64,000 nt of DNA from Rhizobium mongolense USDA 1844. Its GTDB lineage: Bacteria > Pseudomonadota > Alphaproteobacteria > Rhizobiales > Rhizobiaceae. Location: positions 186,001-250,000 of the forward strand of contig NZ_ATTQ01000004.1 of assembly GCF_000419765.1 (NCBI RefSeq). The letters are read 5' to 3'. A program made the position numbers and the translations under genes. Below, one piece after another: positions 37,436-48,038 of this stretch; the stretch's first letter is position 1, and each line of letters opens with the position of its first letter. The notes beneath the pieces are model-generated. The model was not told where the DNA came from. It was given only the letters and a program-made list of their open reading frames with translations, and searched no databases.

Positions 37436-37520
37436 AAATGAAAAAAGCCTCGCGACGGGCGAGGCTGAGTTCTAGGCCGCTTCGGGGAAAAGAAGAAGCG
37501 ACGCTCATTTCATTAGTACC
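37436..37520 (-). ncRNA. Candidate small RNA, divergent from the lacI-type operon
   Basis: On the minus strand a terminator hairpin AGCCTCGC/GCGAGGCT (37466-37446, 5-nt loop) is followed by six or more U (complement of 37441-37446), yet no protein gene reads into it. About 80 nt upstream is TTGACA (37553-37548) with CGTACT at 17-bp spacing (37530-37525), a possible promoter. The predicted RNA of about 80 nt also contains a second hairpin GCTTC / GAAGC whose loop is CU-rich (TTCTTTTCCCC), a feature of Hfq-dependent alphaproteobacterial sRNAs with anti-Shine-Dalgarno loops. Not shown to be transcribed. Confidence 0.5.
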
Positions 37521-37610
37521 GTCGAGTACGGCTGCAAAGTGCACTTTTGTCAATTCCGGTACGCTTTTGTGTTCGGGTAGAGATTTTTTTCACCGGCTTA
37601 TCACCTTGAT

Positions 37611-37624
37611 TTAGAACGTTCCAA
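37611..37624. promoter_or_regulatory. Upstream LacI-type operator O1
   Basis: TTAGAACGTTCCAA is the same 14-bp palindrome as O2 with one arm mismatch. Its centre lies 63 bp (six 10.5-bp turns) upstream of the O2 centre, so two dimers would bind the same face of the helix. Confidence 0.7.
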
Positions 37625-37664
37625 ACCGATCAGAAAAAGATGTAACTGCGCTGCAATTCATTCC

Positions 37665-37693
37665 TTGACAAATTTGGAACGTTCCAATTATCT
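37665..37693 (+). promoter_or_regulatory. Operon promoter with LacI-type operator O2 in the spacer
   Basis: TTGACA (37665-37670) and TTATCT (37688-37693) are separated by exactly 17 bp. The perfect palindrome TTGGAACGTTCCAA (37674-37687) fills most of that spacer. The central CG-dinucleotide palindrome is typical of LacI/GalR operators. The ATG of the LacI gene is at 37718 behind TTGGAGGAGCAATC, so this is very probably an autoregulated promoter for the whole catabolic operon. Confidence 0.75.
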
Positions 37694-37717
37694 CCGAGTA
37701 TTCTTGGAGGAGCAATC

Positions 37718-39753
<2,036 letters not shown>

Positions 39754-39754
39754 C

Positions 39755-41368
39755 ATGGACAAGCACGTCACACCCGCCGACGCTGCAGCCCTGATCCCCG
39801 ACGGTGCGATCGTCTCGGTCTCGTCGTCGAGCGGCCTCGGCTGCCCCGACTTGATGCTGAAGGCGATCGGTGAGCGTTTCGAAGCGACCGGCCATCCCCG
39901 CGATCTGACGACGCTGCACCCGATTGCGGCAGGCGACATGAGCGGTATCAAAGGCGTGGACTACATCGCGAGGAAGGGCCTGCTGAAGAAGATCATCGGC
40001 GGCTCCTATCCCTCCGGCCCGTCCGGCGCCGAGCCGCCATTGATCTGGCAGATGATCGGCAACGACGAGATCGCCGCCTATAACGTGCCGTCGGGCATCC
40101 TCTTCGACATGCACCGTGAGGCGGCCGCCAAGCGGCCGGGGGTGATGACCAAGGTTGGCCTCGATACGTTCGTCGATCCGGCGCGCGAAGGCTGCGCCAT
40201 GAATGCCAAGGCCGCTGCCGAACCGGTCGTCAAGAAAATCAGCTTCGAAGGCGAGGACTGGCTGTTCTTCAAGGCAATCGCACCGCAGGTCGCGATCATC
40301 CGGGCGACGACGGCGGATGAGCGCGGTAACCTGACATACGAACATGAAGGCGCCTATCTCGGCGGCCTCGACCAGGCGCTCGCCGCCCGCAACAATGGCG
40401 GCATCGTCATCGCGCAGGTGAAGCGCATAACCAAGGAAGGCTCATTGAAGCCCCACGATGTCCGCGTTCCGGGCGTGCTCGTCGACTATGTCGTGGTCGA
40501 TCCCGACCAGAAGCAGACGACGCAAACGCTCTACGATCCGGCCATCTCCGGCGAGATCTTCCGGCCGCTCGACACATTCCGCCTGTCGGAGTTCAATATC
40601 CAGAAGGCGATTGCGCGACGGGTGGCGCAGGAACTGCAGGGTGGGAGCGCCGTCAATCTCGGCTTCGGGATTTCGGCCAACGTGCCGCGCATCCTGCTGG
40701 AAGAGGGACTTCACGGGACGGTGACATGGGTGATCGAGCAGGGTGCCGTCGGCGGCGTGCCGCTTCTCGACTTCGCTTTCGGCTGCGCCTCGAATGCCGA
40801 TGCCTTCATGCCGTCGCCCTACCAGTTCACCTATTTCCAGGGTGCAGGCTTCGATGCCTCGCTGCTCTCGTTCCTTGAGATCGGCCGCGATGGCTCGGTC
40901 AACGTCTCGAAGCTCTCCTTCCGTCCACACGTAACGGCAGGCGCCGGCGGCTTCGTCGATATCACGGCGCGGGCGAAGAAGATCGTCTTTTCGGGCATGT
41001 TCAATGCCGGCGCAAAGCTCGGCGTCGAGCACGGCAGGCTGGTGATCGAGAAGGAAGGCAAACTCAAGAAGCTCGTCAACGCCGTCGAGCACGTGACCTT
41101 CTCGGGTCCGCGCGGCGTGGCCCAGGGGCAGGATGTCACCTATGTCACCGAGCGGTGCGTAATGAAACTGACGCCGGATGGCATCGTGCTGACCGAGATC
41201 GCACCCGGCGCCGATCTGCAGGCACATATTCTCGACCAATCGGAATTTCCGTTGATCGTTTCGGACAATCTGAAGGTCATGGACGACGCTCTCTTCGGCG
41301 AAGCGCCGATCGGCCTCAAGCTGCCAGAAAAGCCAAAGCGGGCTCTGGAAGGAGCATTCCATGGGTGA
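39755..41368 (+). CDS. Acyl-CoA:acetate/3-ketoacid CoA-transferase (YdiF/propionate CoA-transferase type)
   Basis: A 537-residue fused alpha-beta CoA-transferase. It starts MDKHVTPADAAALIPDGAIV. The alpha half holds IIGGSYPSGPSGAEPPLIWQ. The beta half has GSAVNLGFGISANVPRILLE and the catalytic glutamate in VTWVIEQGAVGGVPLLDFAF. It moves CoA from acetyl- or another acyl-CoA to a carboxylic acid, activating it for later steps. An open extension upstream of 39755 lies inside the previous gene. It overlaps the hydratase gene by 8 bp. Confidence 0.92.
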   Translation: MDKHVTPADAAALIPDGAIVSVSSSSGLGCPDLMLKAIGERFEATGHPRDLTTLHPIAAGDMSGIKGVDYIARKGLLKKIIGGSYPSGPSGAEPPLIWQMIGNDEIAAYNVPSGILFDMHREAAAKRPGVMTKVGLDTFVDPAREGCAMNAKAAAEPVVKKISFEGEDWLFFKAIAPQVAIIRATTADERGNLTYEHEGAYLGGLDQALAARNNGGIVIAQVKRITKEGSLKPHDVRVPGVLVDYVVVDPDQKQTTQTLYDPAISGEIFRPLDTFRLSEFNIQKAIARRVAQELQGGSAVNLGFGISANVPRILLEEGLHGTVTWVIEQGAVGGVPLLDFAFGCASNADAFMPSPYQFTYFQGAGFDASLLSFLEIGRDGSVNVSKLSFRPHVTAGAGGFVDITARAKKIVFSGMFNAGAKLGVEHGRLVIEKEGKLKKLVNAVEHVTFSGPRGVAQGQDVTYVTERCVMKLTPDGIVLTEIAPGADLQAHILDQSEFPLIVSDNLKVMDDALFGEAPIGLKLPEKPKRALEGAFHG

Positions 41369-42134
41369 GGTGAACGTTTCAATCGAAGGTCACATCGCGG
41401 TCATGACCGTCTCGCGGCCGGAAAAGCTCAATGCCTTCGATATCGACATGCTGAAGGCGCTGGCCGCGGCCTGCGACGGGGTGGAGGCGAACGCTAATGT
41501 ACGCGTCGCTATTCTGACAGGCGAGGGCAAGGCCTTTTCTGCGGGCGGTGACATCAAGGCCTGGGGCGGCATGCAGGCCAATGAGTTCGGCCATGCCTGG
41601 GTGCGCTTCGGCCACCGCATTTTCGAGCGACTTGCGACGCTGCGCATGCCGCTGATCGCGGCGCTGAACGGCCATGCGCTCGGCGGCGGTCTGGAACTGG
41701 CGGGCGCTGCCGATATCCGCATTGCCGAGAGCCAGATCAAGATTGGCCTCCCTGAGACGGGCCTCGGTATGATCCCGGGCTGGTCGGGTACGCAGCGGCT
41801 GGTCAAGCGCTTCGGCGCGCAGATCGTCCGGCGGATGGTGCTGGGCGGCGAGATGTTTTCGGCCGAAGAGGCAAAGGCGAACGGCATCGTCGACGCCGTC
41901 GTCGATACCGGCACATCACTTGCCGCGGCCAGGGACTATGCCTCGCGCATTGCACTTCGCGGGCCGGCGGCGCTGGAGATTTCGAAGCTTCTGATCGCAT
42001 CGGCCAATGGCGAGGACAATGGTGCGGCGGTCGAGGCACTGGGATCGATCCTGGCTGCCAAGACCGGCGATCTCAAAGAGGGCGTTGCGGCATTTGCTGA
42101 AAAGCGTCCGGCTCAATTCAAGGGAGAGTGGTGA
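41361..42134 (+). CDS. Enoyl-CoA hydratase/isomerase family protein
   Basis: A 257-residue crotonase-fold enzyme. The CoA/oxyanion loop is FSAGGDIKAWGG. The active-site block is GHALGGGLELAGAADIRIAE, then KIGLPETGLGMIPGWSGTQR, so both catalytic glutamates (in GGLELA and GLPETG) are present and true hydratase activity is plausible. Trimer-forming helices follow. Start and stop overlap the neighbouring genes (8 bp, and TGATG), so translation is coupled. Confidence 0.93.
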   Translation: MGEVNVSIEGHIAVMTVSRPEKLNAFDIDMLKALAAACDGVEANANVRVAILTGEGKAFSAGGDIKAWGGMQANEFGHAWVRFGHRIFERLATLRMPLIAALNGHALGGGLELAGAADIRIAESQIKIGLPETGLGMIPGWSGTQRLVKRFGAQIVRRMVLGGEMFSAEEAKANGIVDAVVDTGTSLAAARDYASRIALRGPAALEISKLLIASANGEDNGAAVEALGSILAAKTGDLKEGVAAFAEKRPAQFKGEW

Positions 42135-43642
42135 TGACGGTGCTGCTGAAACCGCAGAAGCTCGTGGACGTGAAGGTGCGCGAGTTCAGCATGCTGATCG
42201 ACGGCAAATGGGTGGAGGGCATCGAGGCAGGCACGATTGAGCGCGTGGCGCCGAGTCATGGCGTTGCCGTCAGCCGCTACAAGGCAGCGACCAAGGATGA
42301 TGCGGTCAAGGCGATTGCTGCGGCCCGCAAGGCGTTCGACCATGGTCCGTGGCCGCGCATGACAGCCTCCGAGCGCTCCAACATTCTGCTTAAGGCCGCG
42401 GACATGATCGCCGCGCGTACCGATGAACTTGCCTATCTCGATGCGATCGAGGCTGGCAAGCCGATCACGCAGGTCAAGGGTGAGATCGCCGGTGCTGCCG
42501 ACATCTGGCGTTATGCGGCAGCACTTGCCCGCGATCTGCATGGCGAAAGCTACAATACGCTGAGCGAGGGAACGCTCGGCGTCGTCCTGCGGGAGGCCGT
42601 CGGCGTCGTCTCGATCATCACGCCTTGGAATTTCCCGTTCCTGATCGTCAGCCAGAAGCTGCCTTTCGCGCTTGCAGCGGGCTGCACGGCGGTCGTCAAG
42701 CCATCTGAACTCACCTCCGGCTCGACGCTCGTGCTCGGCGAAATCCTGATGGAGGCGGGCGTTCCGGCGGGCGTCGTCAACATGATCGTCGGCGCGGGTG
42801 CAGCCGTCGGCGCGACGATGACCGGGCATCCGGATGTCGACATGATCTCCTTCACCGGCTCGACCGGCATCGGCCGGCTGACGATGGAAAACGCCTCAAA
42901 GACGCTCAAAAAAGTGTCGCTGGAGCTTGGCGGCAAGAATCCGCAGATCGTGTTTCCGGACGCCGATCTCGACGCCTTCGTCGATGCCGCCGTCTTCGGC
43001 GCCTATTTCAACGCAGGCGAATGCTGCAATGCCGGATCGCGACTGATCCTGCATCGCGACATCGCCGACGACGTAACGTCGCGGGTGGCGGCGCTGTCGC
43101 AGAAAGTGAAGGTCGGCGATCCGCTGGATCCATCGACGCAGGTGGGTGCGATCATCACGCCGCAGCATCTGGAGAAGGTTCAGGGCTATGTTTCCGCCGC
43201 CGCGGACAGTGGTGCGAATATTGCACTTGGCGGCAGTCATATCGATTTCGGTTTTGGCCAGTACATGGCACCGACGATCCTTTCCGGCGTCAAACCAGAG
43301 ATGGCGGTGGCGCGCGAGGAGGTGTTCGGACCAGTGCTTTCGGTGCTGACATTCGAGAGTGCAGAGGATGCCGTCCGCATCGCGAACTCCGTCGATTACG
43401 GCCTTTCGGCCAGCGTCTGGAGCCGCGACTTCGACACCTGCCTGACGATCGGACGGAAGGTAAGGGCCGGCACGATCTGGATGAACACCTTCATGGATGG
43501 TGCAGCAGAACTGCCCTTCGGCGGTTATCGTCAATCGGGCCTCGGTCGCGAACTCGGGCGACATGCGGTGGAGGACTACACGGAGACCAAGACGCTCAAC
43601 ATGCATATCGGCGCCCGGACGGGCTGGTGGATGCCGCGCTGA
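42134..43642 (+). CDS. Aldehyde dehydrogenase (NAD(P)+)
   Basis: A 502-residue enzyme with the ALDH motifs SIITPWNFPFLIVSQKLPFA, SFTGSTGIGRLTM, the catalytic Glu in SLELGGKNPQIVF and the nucleophile Cys in YFNAGECCNAGSRLI, and the usual end ELPFGGYRQSGLGRELG. It resembles betaine- and gamma-aminobutyraldehyde-type ALDHs. In this operon it would oxidise the aldehyde made by one of the GMC oxidoreductases to an acid. ATG 42134 follows AAGGGAGAGTGGTG and overlaps the hydratase stop. Confidence 0.94.
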   Translation: MTVLLKPQKLVDVKVREFSMLIDGKWVEGIEAGTIERVAPSHGVAVSRYKAATKDDAVKAIAAARKAFDHGPWPRMTASERSNILLKAADMIAARTDELAYLDAIEAGKPITQVKGEIAGAADIWRYAAALARDLHGESYNTLSEGTLGVVLREAVGVVSIITPWNFPFLIVSQKLPFALAAGCTAVVKPSELTSGSTLVLGEILMEAGVPAGVVNMIVGAGAAVGATMTGHPDVDMISFTGSTGIGRLTMENASKTLKKVSLELGGKNPQIVFPDADLDAFVDAAVFGAYFNAGECCNAGSRLILHRDIADDVTSRVAALSQKVKVGDPLDPSTQVGAIITPQHLEKVQGYVSAAADSGANIALGGSHIDFGFGQYMAPTILSGVKPEMAVAREEVFGPVLSVLTFESAEDAVRIANSVDYGLSASVWSRDFDTCLTIGRKVRAGTIWMNTFMDGAAELPFGGYRQSGLGRELGRHAVEDYTETKTLNMHIGARTGWWMPR

Positions 43643-43674
43643 GCCAAGGGCTTGGGTTCTGGGAGGATCGCTTG

Positions 43675-45177
43675 GTGAAGCAGCCGGACATCGTCATCAT
43701 CGGCTCGGGGATCGGCGGGGCGACCATCGCTGCTGCGCTTGCGCCCTCTGGCGCCGATATCCTTCTCCTTGAGGCGGGCGGACATATCGAGGACCGGCCG
43801 GAGAACCGCGACCAGCGCGCGATCTTCCAGCGCGGCCACTTCCGGCCAAAGGAATTCTGGTACGAGATGGACGGCACGCCGTTCAATCCCGGCAATTACT
43901 ACAATGTCGGCGGCAATTCGAAGTTCTTCGGAGCGGTCATGGTGCGCTACCGGCGCGAGGATTTTTATGAGATGCAGCATCTGGAAGGCATCTCGCCCGC
44001 ATGGCCGTTTGCCTACGAAGAGCTGGAGCCATGGTATAGCCGCGCGGAGCAGCTTTACCAGGTGCGCGGGCAGATCGGCGAAGACCCTACCGAGCCTGTG
44101 CATTCGCAGAACTACGCCTTTCCGCCCGTGCCCGACGAGCCATCGATTGCGCTTGTGCGCGAGCGGATGAAGCGGAACGGCCTGCATCCCTATTCGCTGC
44201 CGCTCGGCATCGATATCGAACGCTGGCTTGCCAAGGCGAAGACGCCCTGGGACGCGCATCCGAACAGTTTCGACGGCAAGATGGATGCCGAGACGATCGG
44301 TCTTGCGCTGGCGCTGCAGCATCCGAACGTCCGCCTGCAGACCCGATCGCGGGTGACACGGCTTCAAACCGCGGCTGACGGCAAGCGCATCGAGACGGTT
44401 CATTGCCGGAAGGATGGCTCCGACGAGGCGGTCTCTCCGAAGCTCGTGATCCTTGCGGCAGGCGCGGTGCAATCCGCCGTCTTGCTGCTGCGCTCGGCAA
44501 ACGAGAAGAATCCAAAAGGGCTCGCCAACAGCTCGGATCAGGTCGGCCGCAATTTCATGAACCACAATTCGAGCGCTGTGATCGCGGTCTCGCCGACCTA
44601 TCGAAACGACGCGATCTATCAGAAGACTTTCGGCTTCAACGACTATTATCTCACGGACGGCGAGAGCGGGCCGCCGCTCGGCAATGTCCAGCTGCTCGGC
44701 CGCGTTTCCGGCGCCATCCTCAAGGCCAATATGCCGTCGGTGCCGGAATGGATGCTGAATCAACTCTCGGCGCATGCGATCGATTTCTACGCGATGAGCG
44801 AGGACATTCCGCATCCCGAAAGCCGCATCATGGTCGATGGCGAGCGCATTCTGTTGCAATGGGTGCGGACGAACTGGCCGGCGCATCTGATGCTGGTGAA
44901 GAAGCTGAAGCAGGCGCTGAGGGCGGCCGGCTTTCCGCTAGTGCTCTCGCGGCCATTCGACAAGCGCACGCCGTCGCATCAGTGCGGCACGGTCCGAATC
45001 GGCAACGATCCTGCGCAGGCGCCGCTCGACATCTTGTGCCGCGCCTACGACCATCCGAACCTCTTCGTCGTCGATGCGAGCTATCTGCCGACGTCCGCCG
45101 CGGTCAATCCGGCGCTGACGGTGGCAGCGCAGGCGCTGCGCGTCGGGGATCATATCCTGCAGAAGGAACTCGCGTGA
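43675..45177 (+). CDS. GMC-family FAD oxidoreductase (first copy)
   Basis: A protein of about 500 residues. The FAD-binding N-terminus is IVIIGSGIGGATIAAALAPS and LLLEAGG. NVGGNSKFFGAVMVRYRRED is the GMC FAD-contact loop. The C-terminal domain gives HQCGTVRIGND and SYLPTSAAVNPALTVAAQAL, with the His/Asn pair expected at the active site. It is closest in layout to gluconate/sorbose-type dehydrogenases rather than choline dehydrogenase, and has no signal peptide. GTG 43675 is chosen because GGGAGG (43661-43666) lies 8 bp before it; TTG 43672 is the alternative. Confidence 0.9.
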   Translation: MKQPDIVIIGSGIGGATIAAALAPSGADILLLEAGGHIEDRPENRDQRAIFQRGHFRPKEFWYEMDGTPFNPGNYYNVGGNSKFFGAVMVRYRREDFYEMQHLEGISPAWPFAYEELEPWYSRAEQLYQVRGQIGEDPTEPVHSQNYAFPPVPDEPSIALVRERMKRNGLHPYSLPLGIDIERWLAKAKTPWDAHPNSFDGKMDAETIGLALALQHPNVRLQTRSRVTRLQTAADGKRIETVHCRKDGSDEAVSPKLVILAAGAVQSAVLLLRSANEKNPKGLANSSDQVGRNFMNHNSSAVIAVSPTYRNDAIYQKTFGFNDYYLTDGESGPPLGNVQLLGRVSGAILKANMPSVPEWMLNQLSAHAIDFYAMSEDIPHPESRIMVDGERILLQWVRTNWPAHLMLVKKLKQALRAAGFPLVLSRPFDKRTPSHQCGTVRIGNDPAQAPLDILCRAYDHPNLFVVDASYLPTSAAVNPALTVAAQALRVGDHILQKELA

Positions 45178-45953
45178 TGGCACAGGGAAGGCGGCCGGTC
45201 GCGCTTGTCACCGGAGGAAGACAAGGTATCGGACTGGCTATCGCCGAGGCGCTGGCGAAGGCGGGGCATGACGTCGCGATCACCGGAACAGAGGATGGCG
45301 GGCCGAACGATCCGGTGGTCGAGACATTGCGTTCGCTCGGGGTCGACGCCTCTTACCTGAAGGCTGACCTGGCGGACGTTGACGGGCATGCCGCAACCAT
45401 CGAGGACGTCCTGCTGACATTCGGGGCGATCGACTGCCTGGTGAACAATGCCGGCATCGGTTCGATTGTCCGCGGCGACTTCATCGAGCTGAAGCCGGAG
45501 AATTTCGACGCGGTGCTCGATACCAATCTGCGGGGAACGGTGTTCTTCACGCAGGCGGTCGTCAAGGCGATGCTGGCAAGTGGCACCGGGCAGGCAACTC
45601 GTTCGATCGTCAACATCACCTCCGTTTCCTCTGAGCTGACGTCGCCGGAGCGGTTGGACTACTGCATCAGCAAAGCCGGGCTTTCAGCCTTCACCAAGGG
45701 ATTGGCGGTGCGGCTTGCCGAGAGCGGGATTGGCGTCTTCGAGGTGCGGCCAGGCATCATCCGCACGGCGATGACGGCGACGGTAGCCGAAAAATACGAT
45801 GCGTTGATTTCGGGCGGGCTCGTGCCGATGAAGCGCTGGGGGGAGGCTGAGGACATCGGCGCGATCGTCGCAGCCCTCGCGTCGGGGAGCTTCGGCTTTG
45901 CCACGGGCTCGGTGATCGATGCTGGTGGCGGGCTTTCGATCGGCCGCCTTTGA
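45177..45953 (+). CDS. Short-chain dehydrogenase/reductase (FabG-like)
   Basis: A 258-residue classical SDR. The cofactor loop is VALVTGGRQGIGLAIAEALA, followed by CLVNNAGIGS, the catalytic Ser in IVNITSVSSELTSPERLDYC and the YxxxK in YCISKAG. The end is FATGSVIDAGGGLSIGRL. It could oxidise a 3-hydroxyacyl-CoA or a polyol intermediate. The ATG overlaps the GMC stop by one base. Clearly part of the operon. Confidence 0.93.
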   Translation: MAQGRRPVALVTGGRQGIGLAIAEALAKAGHDVAITGTEDGGPNDPVVETLRSLGVDASYLKADLADVDGHAATIEDVLLTFGAIDCLVNNAGIGSIVRGDFIELKPENFDAVLDTNLRGTVFFTQAVVKAMLASGTGQATRSIVNITSVSSELTSPERLDYCISKAGLSAFTKGLAVRLAESGIGVFEVRPGIIRTAMTATVAEKYDALISGGLVPMKRWGEAEDIGAIVAALASGSFGFATGSVIDAGGGLSIGRL

Positions 45954-45967
45954 GCGGGGGATTTGGG

Positions 45968-47623
45968 ATGGCATACGACTACATCATCACCGGCGGCGGC
46001 CCGGCGGGCTGCGTGCTCGCCAACCGGCTGAGCGAGGATCCAAATGTCAAAGTGCTGCTTTTGGAAGCAGGCGGTAGCGACTGGAACCCGCTGTTCCACA
46101 TGCCGGCAGGCTTTGCCAAGATGACGAGGGGCGTCGCGAGCTGGGGCTGGGAGACGGTGCCGCAGAGACACATGAAGGGCAGGGTGCTGCGCTATACGCA
46201 GGCCAAGGTCATCGGCGGCGGCTCGTCGATCAATGCGCAGCTCTATACTCGGGGCAATGCCGCCGACTACGATCTCTGGGCCAGCGAGGAGGGCTGCGAT
46301 GGCTGGGATTATCGCTCCGTTCTACCCTACTTCAAACGCGCCGAAGACAACCAGCGTTTTGCCGATGACTACCATTCCTATGGCGGACCGCTCGGCGTTT
46401 CGATGCCGGTTTCAGCGCTGCCGATTTGCGACGCCTATATCCGGGCGGGGCAAGAGGTTGGCATCCCCTATAACCACGATTTCAACGGCCGACAGCAGGC
46501 GGGCGTCGGCTTCTATCAGCTCACGCAGCGCAACCGTCGCCGCTCCTCGGCCTCGCTCGGCTATTTGTCACCGATCGGAGACCGGGCAAACCTGACCATC
46601 CGGATGAATGCCCGCGTTGTGAGGATCGTGATTGAGGGTGGAAAAGCGATCGGCGTCGAGGTGGCCGGCCGCAACGGCGTCGAGCTCATCTGCGCCGAGC
46701 GTGAGGTGCTCGTTTCTTCCGGTGCTATCGGGTCGCCGAAGCTGCTGCTGCAATCCGGTGTCGGGCCTGCGGACCATCTGAAAGCCGTTGGCGTGGATGT
46801 GAAGCATGATCTGCCCGGCGTCGGCAGCAATCTGCAGGATCATCTCGACCTCTTCGTCATTTCCGAATGCACCGGCGATCACACTTATGACGGCGTCGCC
46901 AAGCTGCACCGCACGCTTTGGGCGGGCTTGCAATATGTGCTCTTTCGTTCGGGCCCCGTGGCCTCCTCGCTCTTCGAGACCGGTGGCTTTTGGTATGCGG
47001 ATCCAAACGCGCGCTCCCCCGATATCCAGTTCCATCTCGGCCTCGGCTCCGGTATCGAGGCGGGCGTCGCCAGGCTGAAGAACGCCGGGGTGACGCTGAA
47101 TTCTGCTTATCTGCATCCGCGCTCGCGCGGCACCGTGCGTCTCGCATCGGCCGATCCGGCGGCTGCGCCGCTGATCGACCCGAATTACTGGAGCGATCCG
47201 CATGACCGGAAGATGTCGATTGAGGGCTTGAAGATCGCCCGCGAGATCATGCAGCAGGCGGCGTTGAAGCCCTATGTGCTGGAGGAGAAGCTGCCGGGAA
47301 GCGGCGTCGTCACCGACGAGCAGCTTTTCGACTACGGCTACGCCAATGCCAAGACGGATCACCATCCAGTCGGCACGTGCAAGATGGGCGCGGATGCCAT
47401 GGCCGTCGTCGGTCTCGATCTGAAGGTGAGGGGGCTCGACGGACTGCGCGTGTGCGACAGCTCCGTCATGCCGCGTGTTCCGTCGTGCAATACCAACGCT
47501 CCGACAATCATGGTCGGCGAGAAGGGAGCCGACATCATCCGCGGGCGCGAACCCTTGCCACGCGCCATCTTCTCCTGGGAACGCAACGACACGCGGCCGA
47601 GAGCAAGGTCAGACGTTCGCTAG
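45968..47623 (+). CDS. GMC-family FAD oxidoreductase (second copy, choline-dehydrogenase-like)
   Basis: A 551-residue protein of the BetA/alcohol dehydrogenase branch. It starts MAYDYIITGGGPAGCVLANR with LLLEAGGSDWNPL. PROSITE-type GMC signatures are GGGSSINAQLYTRGN and SSGAIGSPKLLLQSGVGP. The active-site His is in HHPVGTCKMG and the Asn in RVPSCNTNAPTIMVGEKGAD. It oxidises a primary alcohol, passing electrons to oxygen or quinones. It is only about 30% alike in layout to the first GMC gene and so not a recent duplicate. ATG 45968 lies 14 bp after the SDR stop. Confidence 0.93.
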   Translation: MAYDYIITGGGPAGCVLANRLSEDPNVKVLLLEAGGSDWNPLFHMPAGFAKMTRGVASWGWETVPQRHMKGRVLRYTQAKVIGGGSSINAQLYTRGNAADYDLWASEEGCDGWDYRSVLPYFKRAEDNQRFADDYHSYGGPLGVSMPVSALPICDAYIRAGQEVGIPYNHDFNGRQQAGVGFYQLTQRNRRRSSASLGYLSPIGDRANLTIRMNARVVRIVIEGGKAIGVEVAGRNGVELICAEREVLVSSGAIGSPKLLLQSGVGPADHLKAVGVDVKHDLPGVGSNLQDHLDLFVISECTGDHTYDGVAKLHRTLWAGLQYVLFRSGPVASSLFETGGFWYADPNARSPDIQFHLGLGSGIEAGVARLKNAGVTLNSAYLHPRSRGTVRLASADPAAAPLIDPNYWSDPHDRKMSIEGLKIAREIMQQAALKPYVLEEKLPGSGVVTDEQLFDYGYANAKTDHHPVGTCKMGADAMAVVGLDLKVRGLDGLRVCDSSVMPRVPSCNTNAPTIMVGEKGADIIRGREPLPRAIFSWERNDTRPRARSDVR

Positions 47624-47628
47624 ACAGG

Positions 47629-47709
47629 TCAGGCGCGAATGAAGAGCGCGCCGACGAGGCCGAAGATAACGATCGATTGCAGGATGAACATCGGCAGTTG
47701 ATCGGACAT
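47629..47709 (-). CDS. 26-residue membrane peptide
   Basis: A very short gene with strong signals. ATG (47707-47709) is preceded by GGGAGGGAAAC at ideal spacing. The product reads MSDQLPMFILQSIVIFGLVG followed by six more residues ending in an Arg, so almost the whole chain is one membrane helix. It is convergent with the second GMC gene, 5 bp from its stop. Similar one-helix peptides often join larger membrane complexes. No family is recognised. Confidence 0.6.
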   Translation of the reverse strand: MSDQLPMFILQSIVIFGLVGALFIRA

Positions 47710-48038
47710 GTTTCCCTCCCATGGGCACGATTTTCATGCTTGTTCGGTGACAGCATGCTGCCGGCCAAAGCCGGAATGCTGGAGGCGAATGCTGCCACGG
47801 CATCACTAGGAGCGCAAATCACCTTTCGAATATCGATTTCCTCCTTTTTTGCGATCGGAAGAGCAAAAGATGGTATAATCGCTTTCGATGCGATGTGCGG
47901 TAGACACCGCTTTGCGAATGCCTGAAGAGGAATAGCATTCGAAACTAAGGCGGTTTTGCAATATTCGAGCATTGCATCATAACACAGCGTGGAACTTTTT
48001 ATGCACTTAGTAGTTTTAGAGTGTACAGGAGGACTACT
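47710..48038. other. Divergent spacer between the membrane peptide and the Pro/Thr-rich protein gene
   Basis: This gap holds no further gene. A sequence resembling a general-stress promoter is at 47991-48015 for the plus-strand gene. AGGAGG (48028-48033) is the ribosome-binding site of that gene. Nothing clear is visible for the minus-strand peptide promoter. Confidence 0.4.
47991..48015 (+). promoter_or_regulatory. Possible EcfG-type (general stress) promoter
   Basis: GGAAC (47991-47995) is followed after 16 bp by AGTT (48012-48015); the consensus for alphaproteobacterial EcfG/RpoE2 promoters is GGAAC-N16/17-CGTT. The match is one base short in the -10 box. It is 24 bp from the start codon at 48039. 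Confidence 0.4.

Noticed and set aside
43021..43674. Long N-terminal extension of the first GMC oxidoreductase
   Set aside because: It is an out-of-frame reading of the aldehyde dehydrogenase gene; the FAD motif begins right after GTG 43675.
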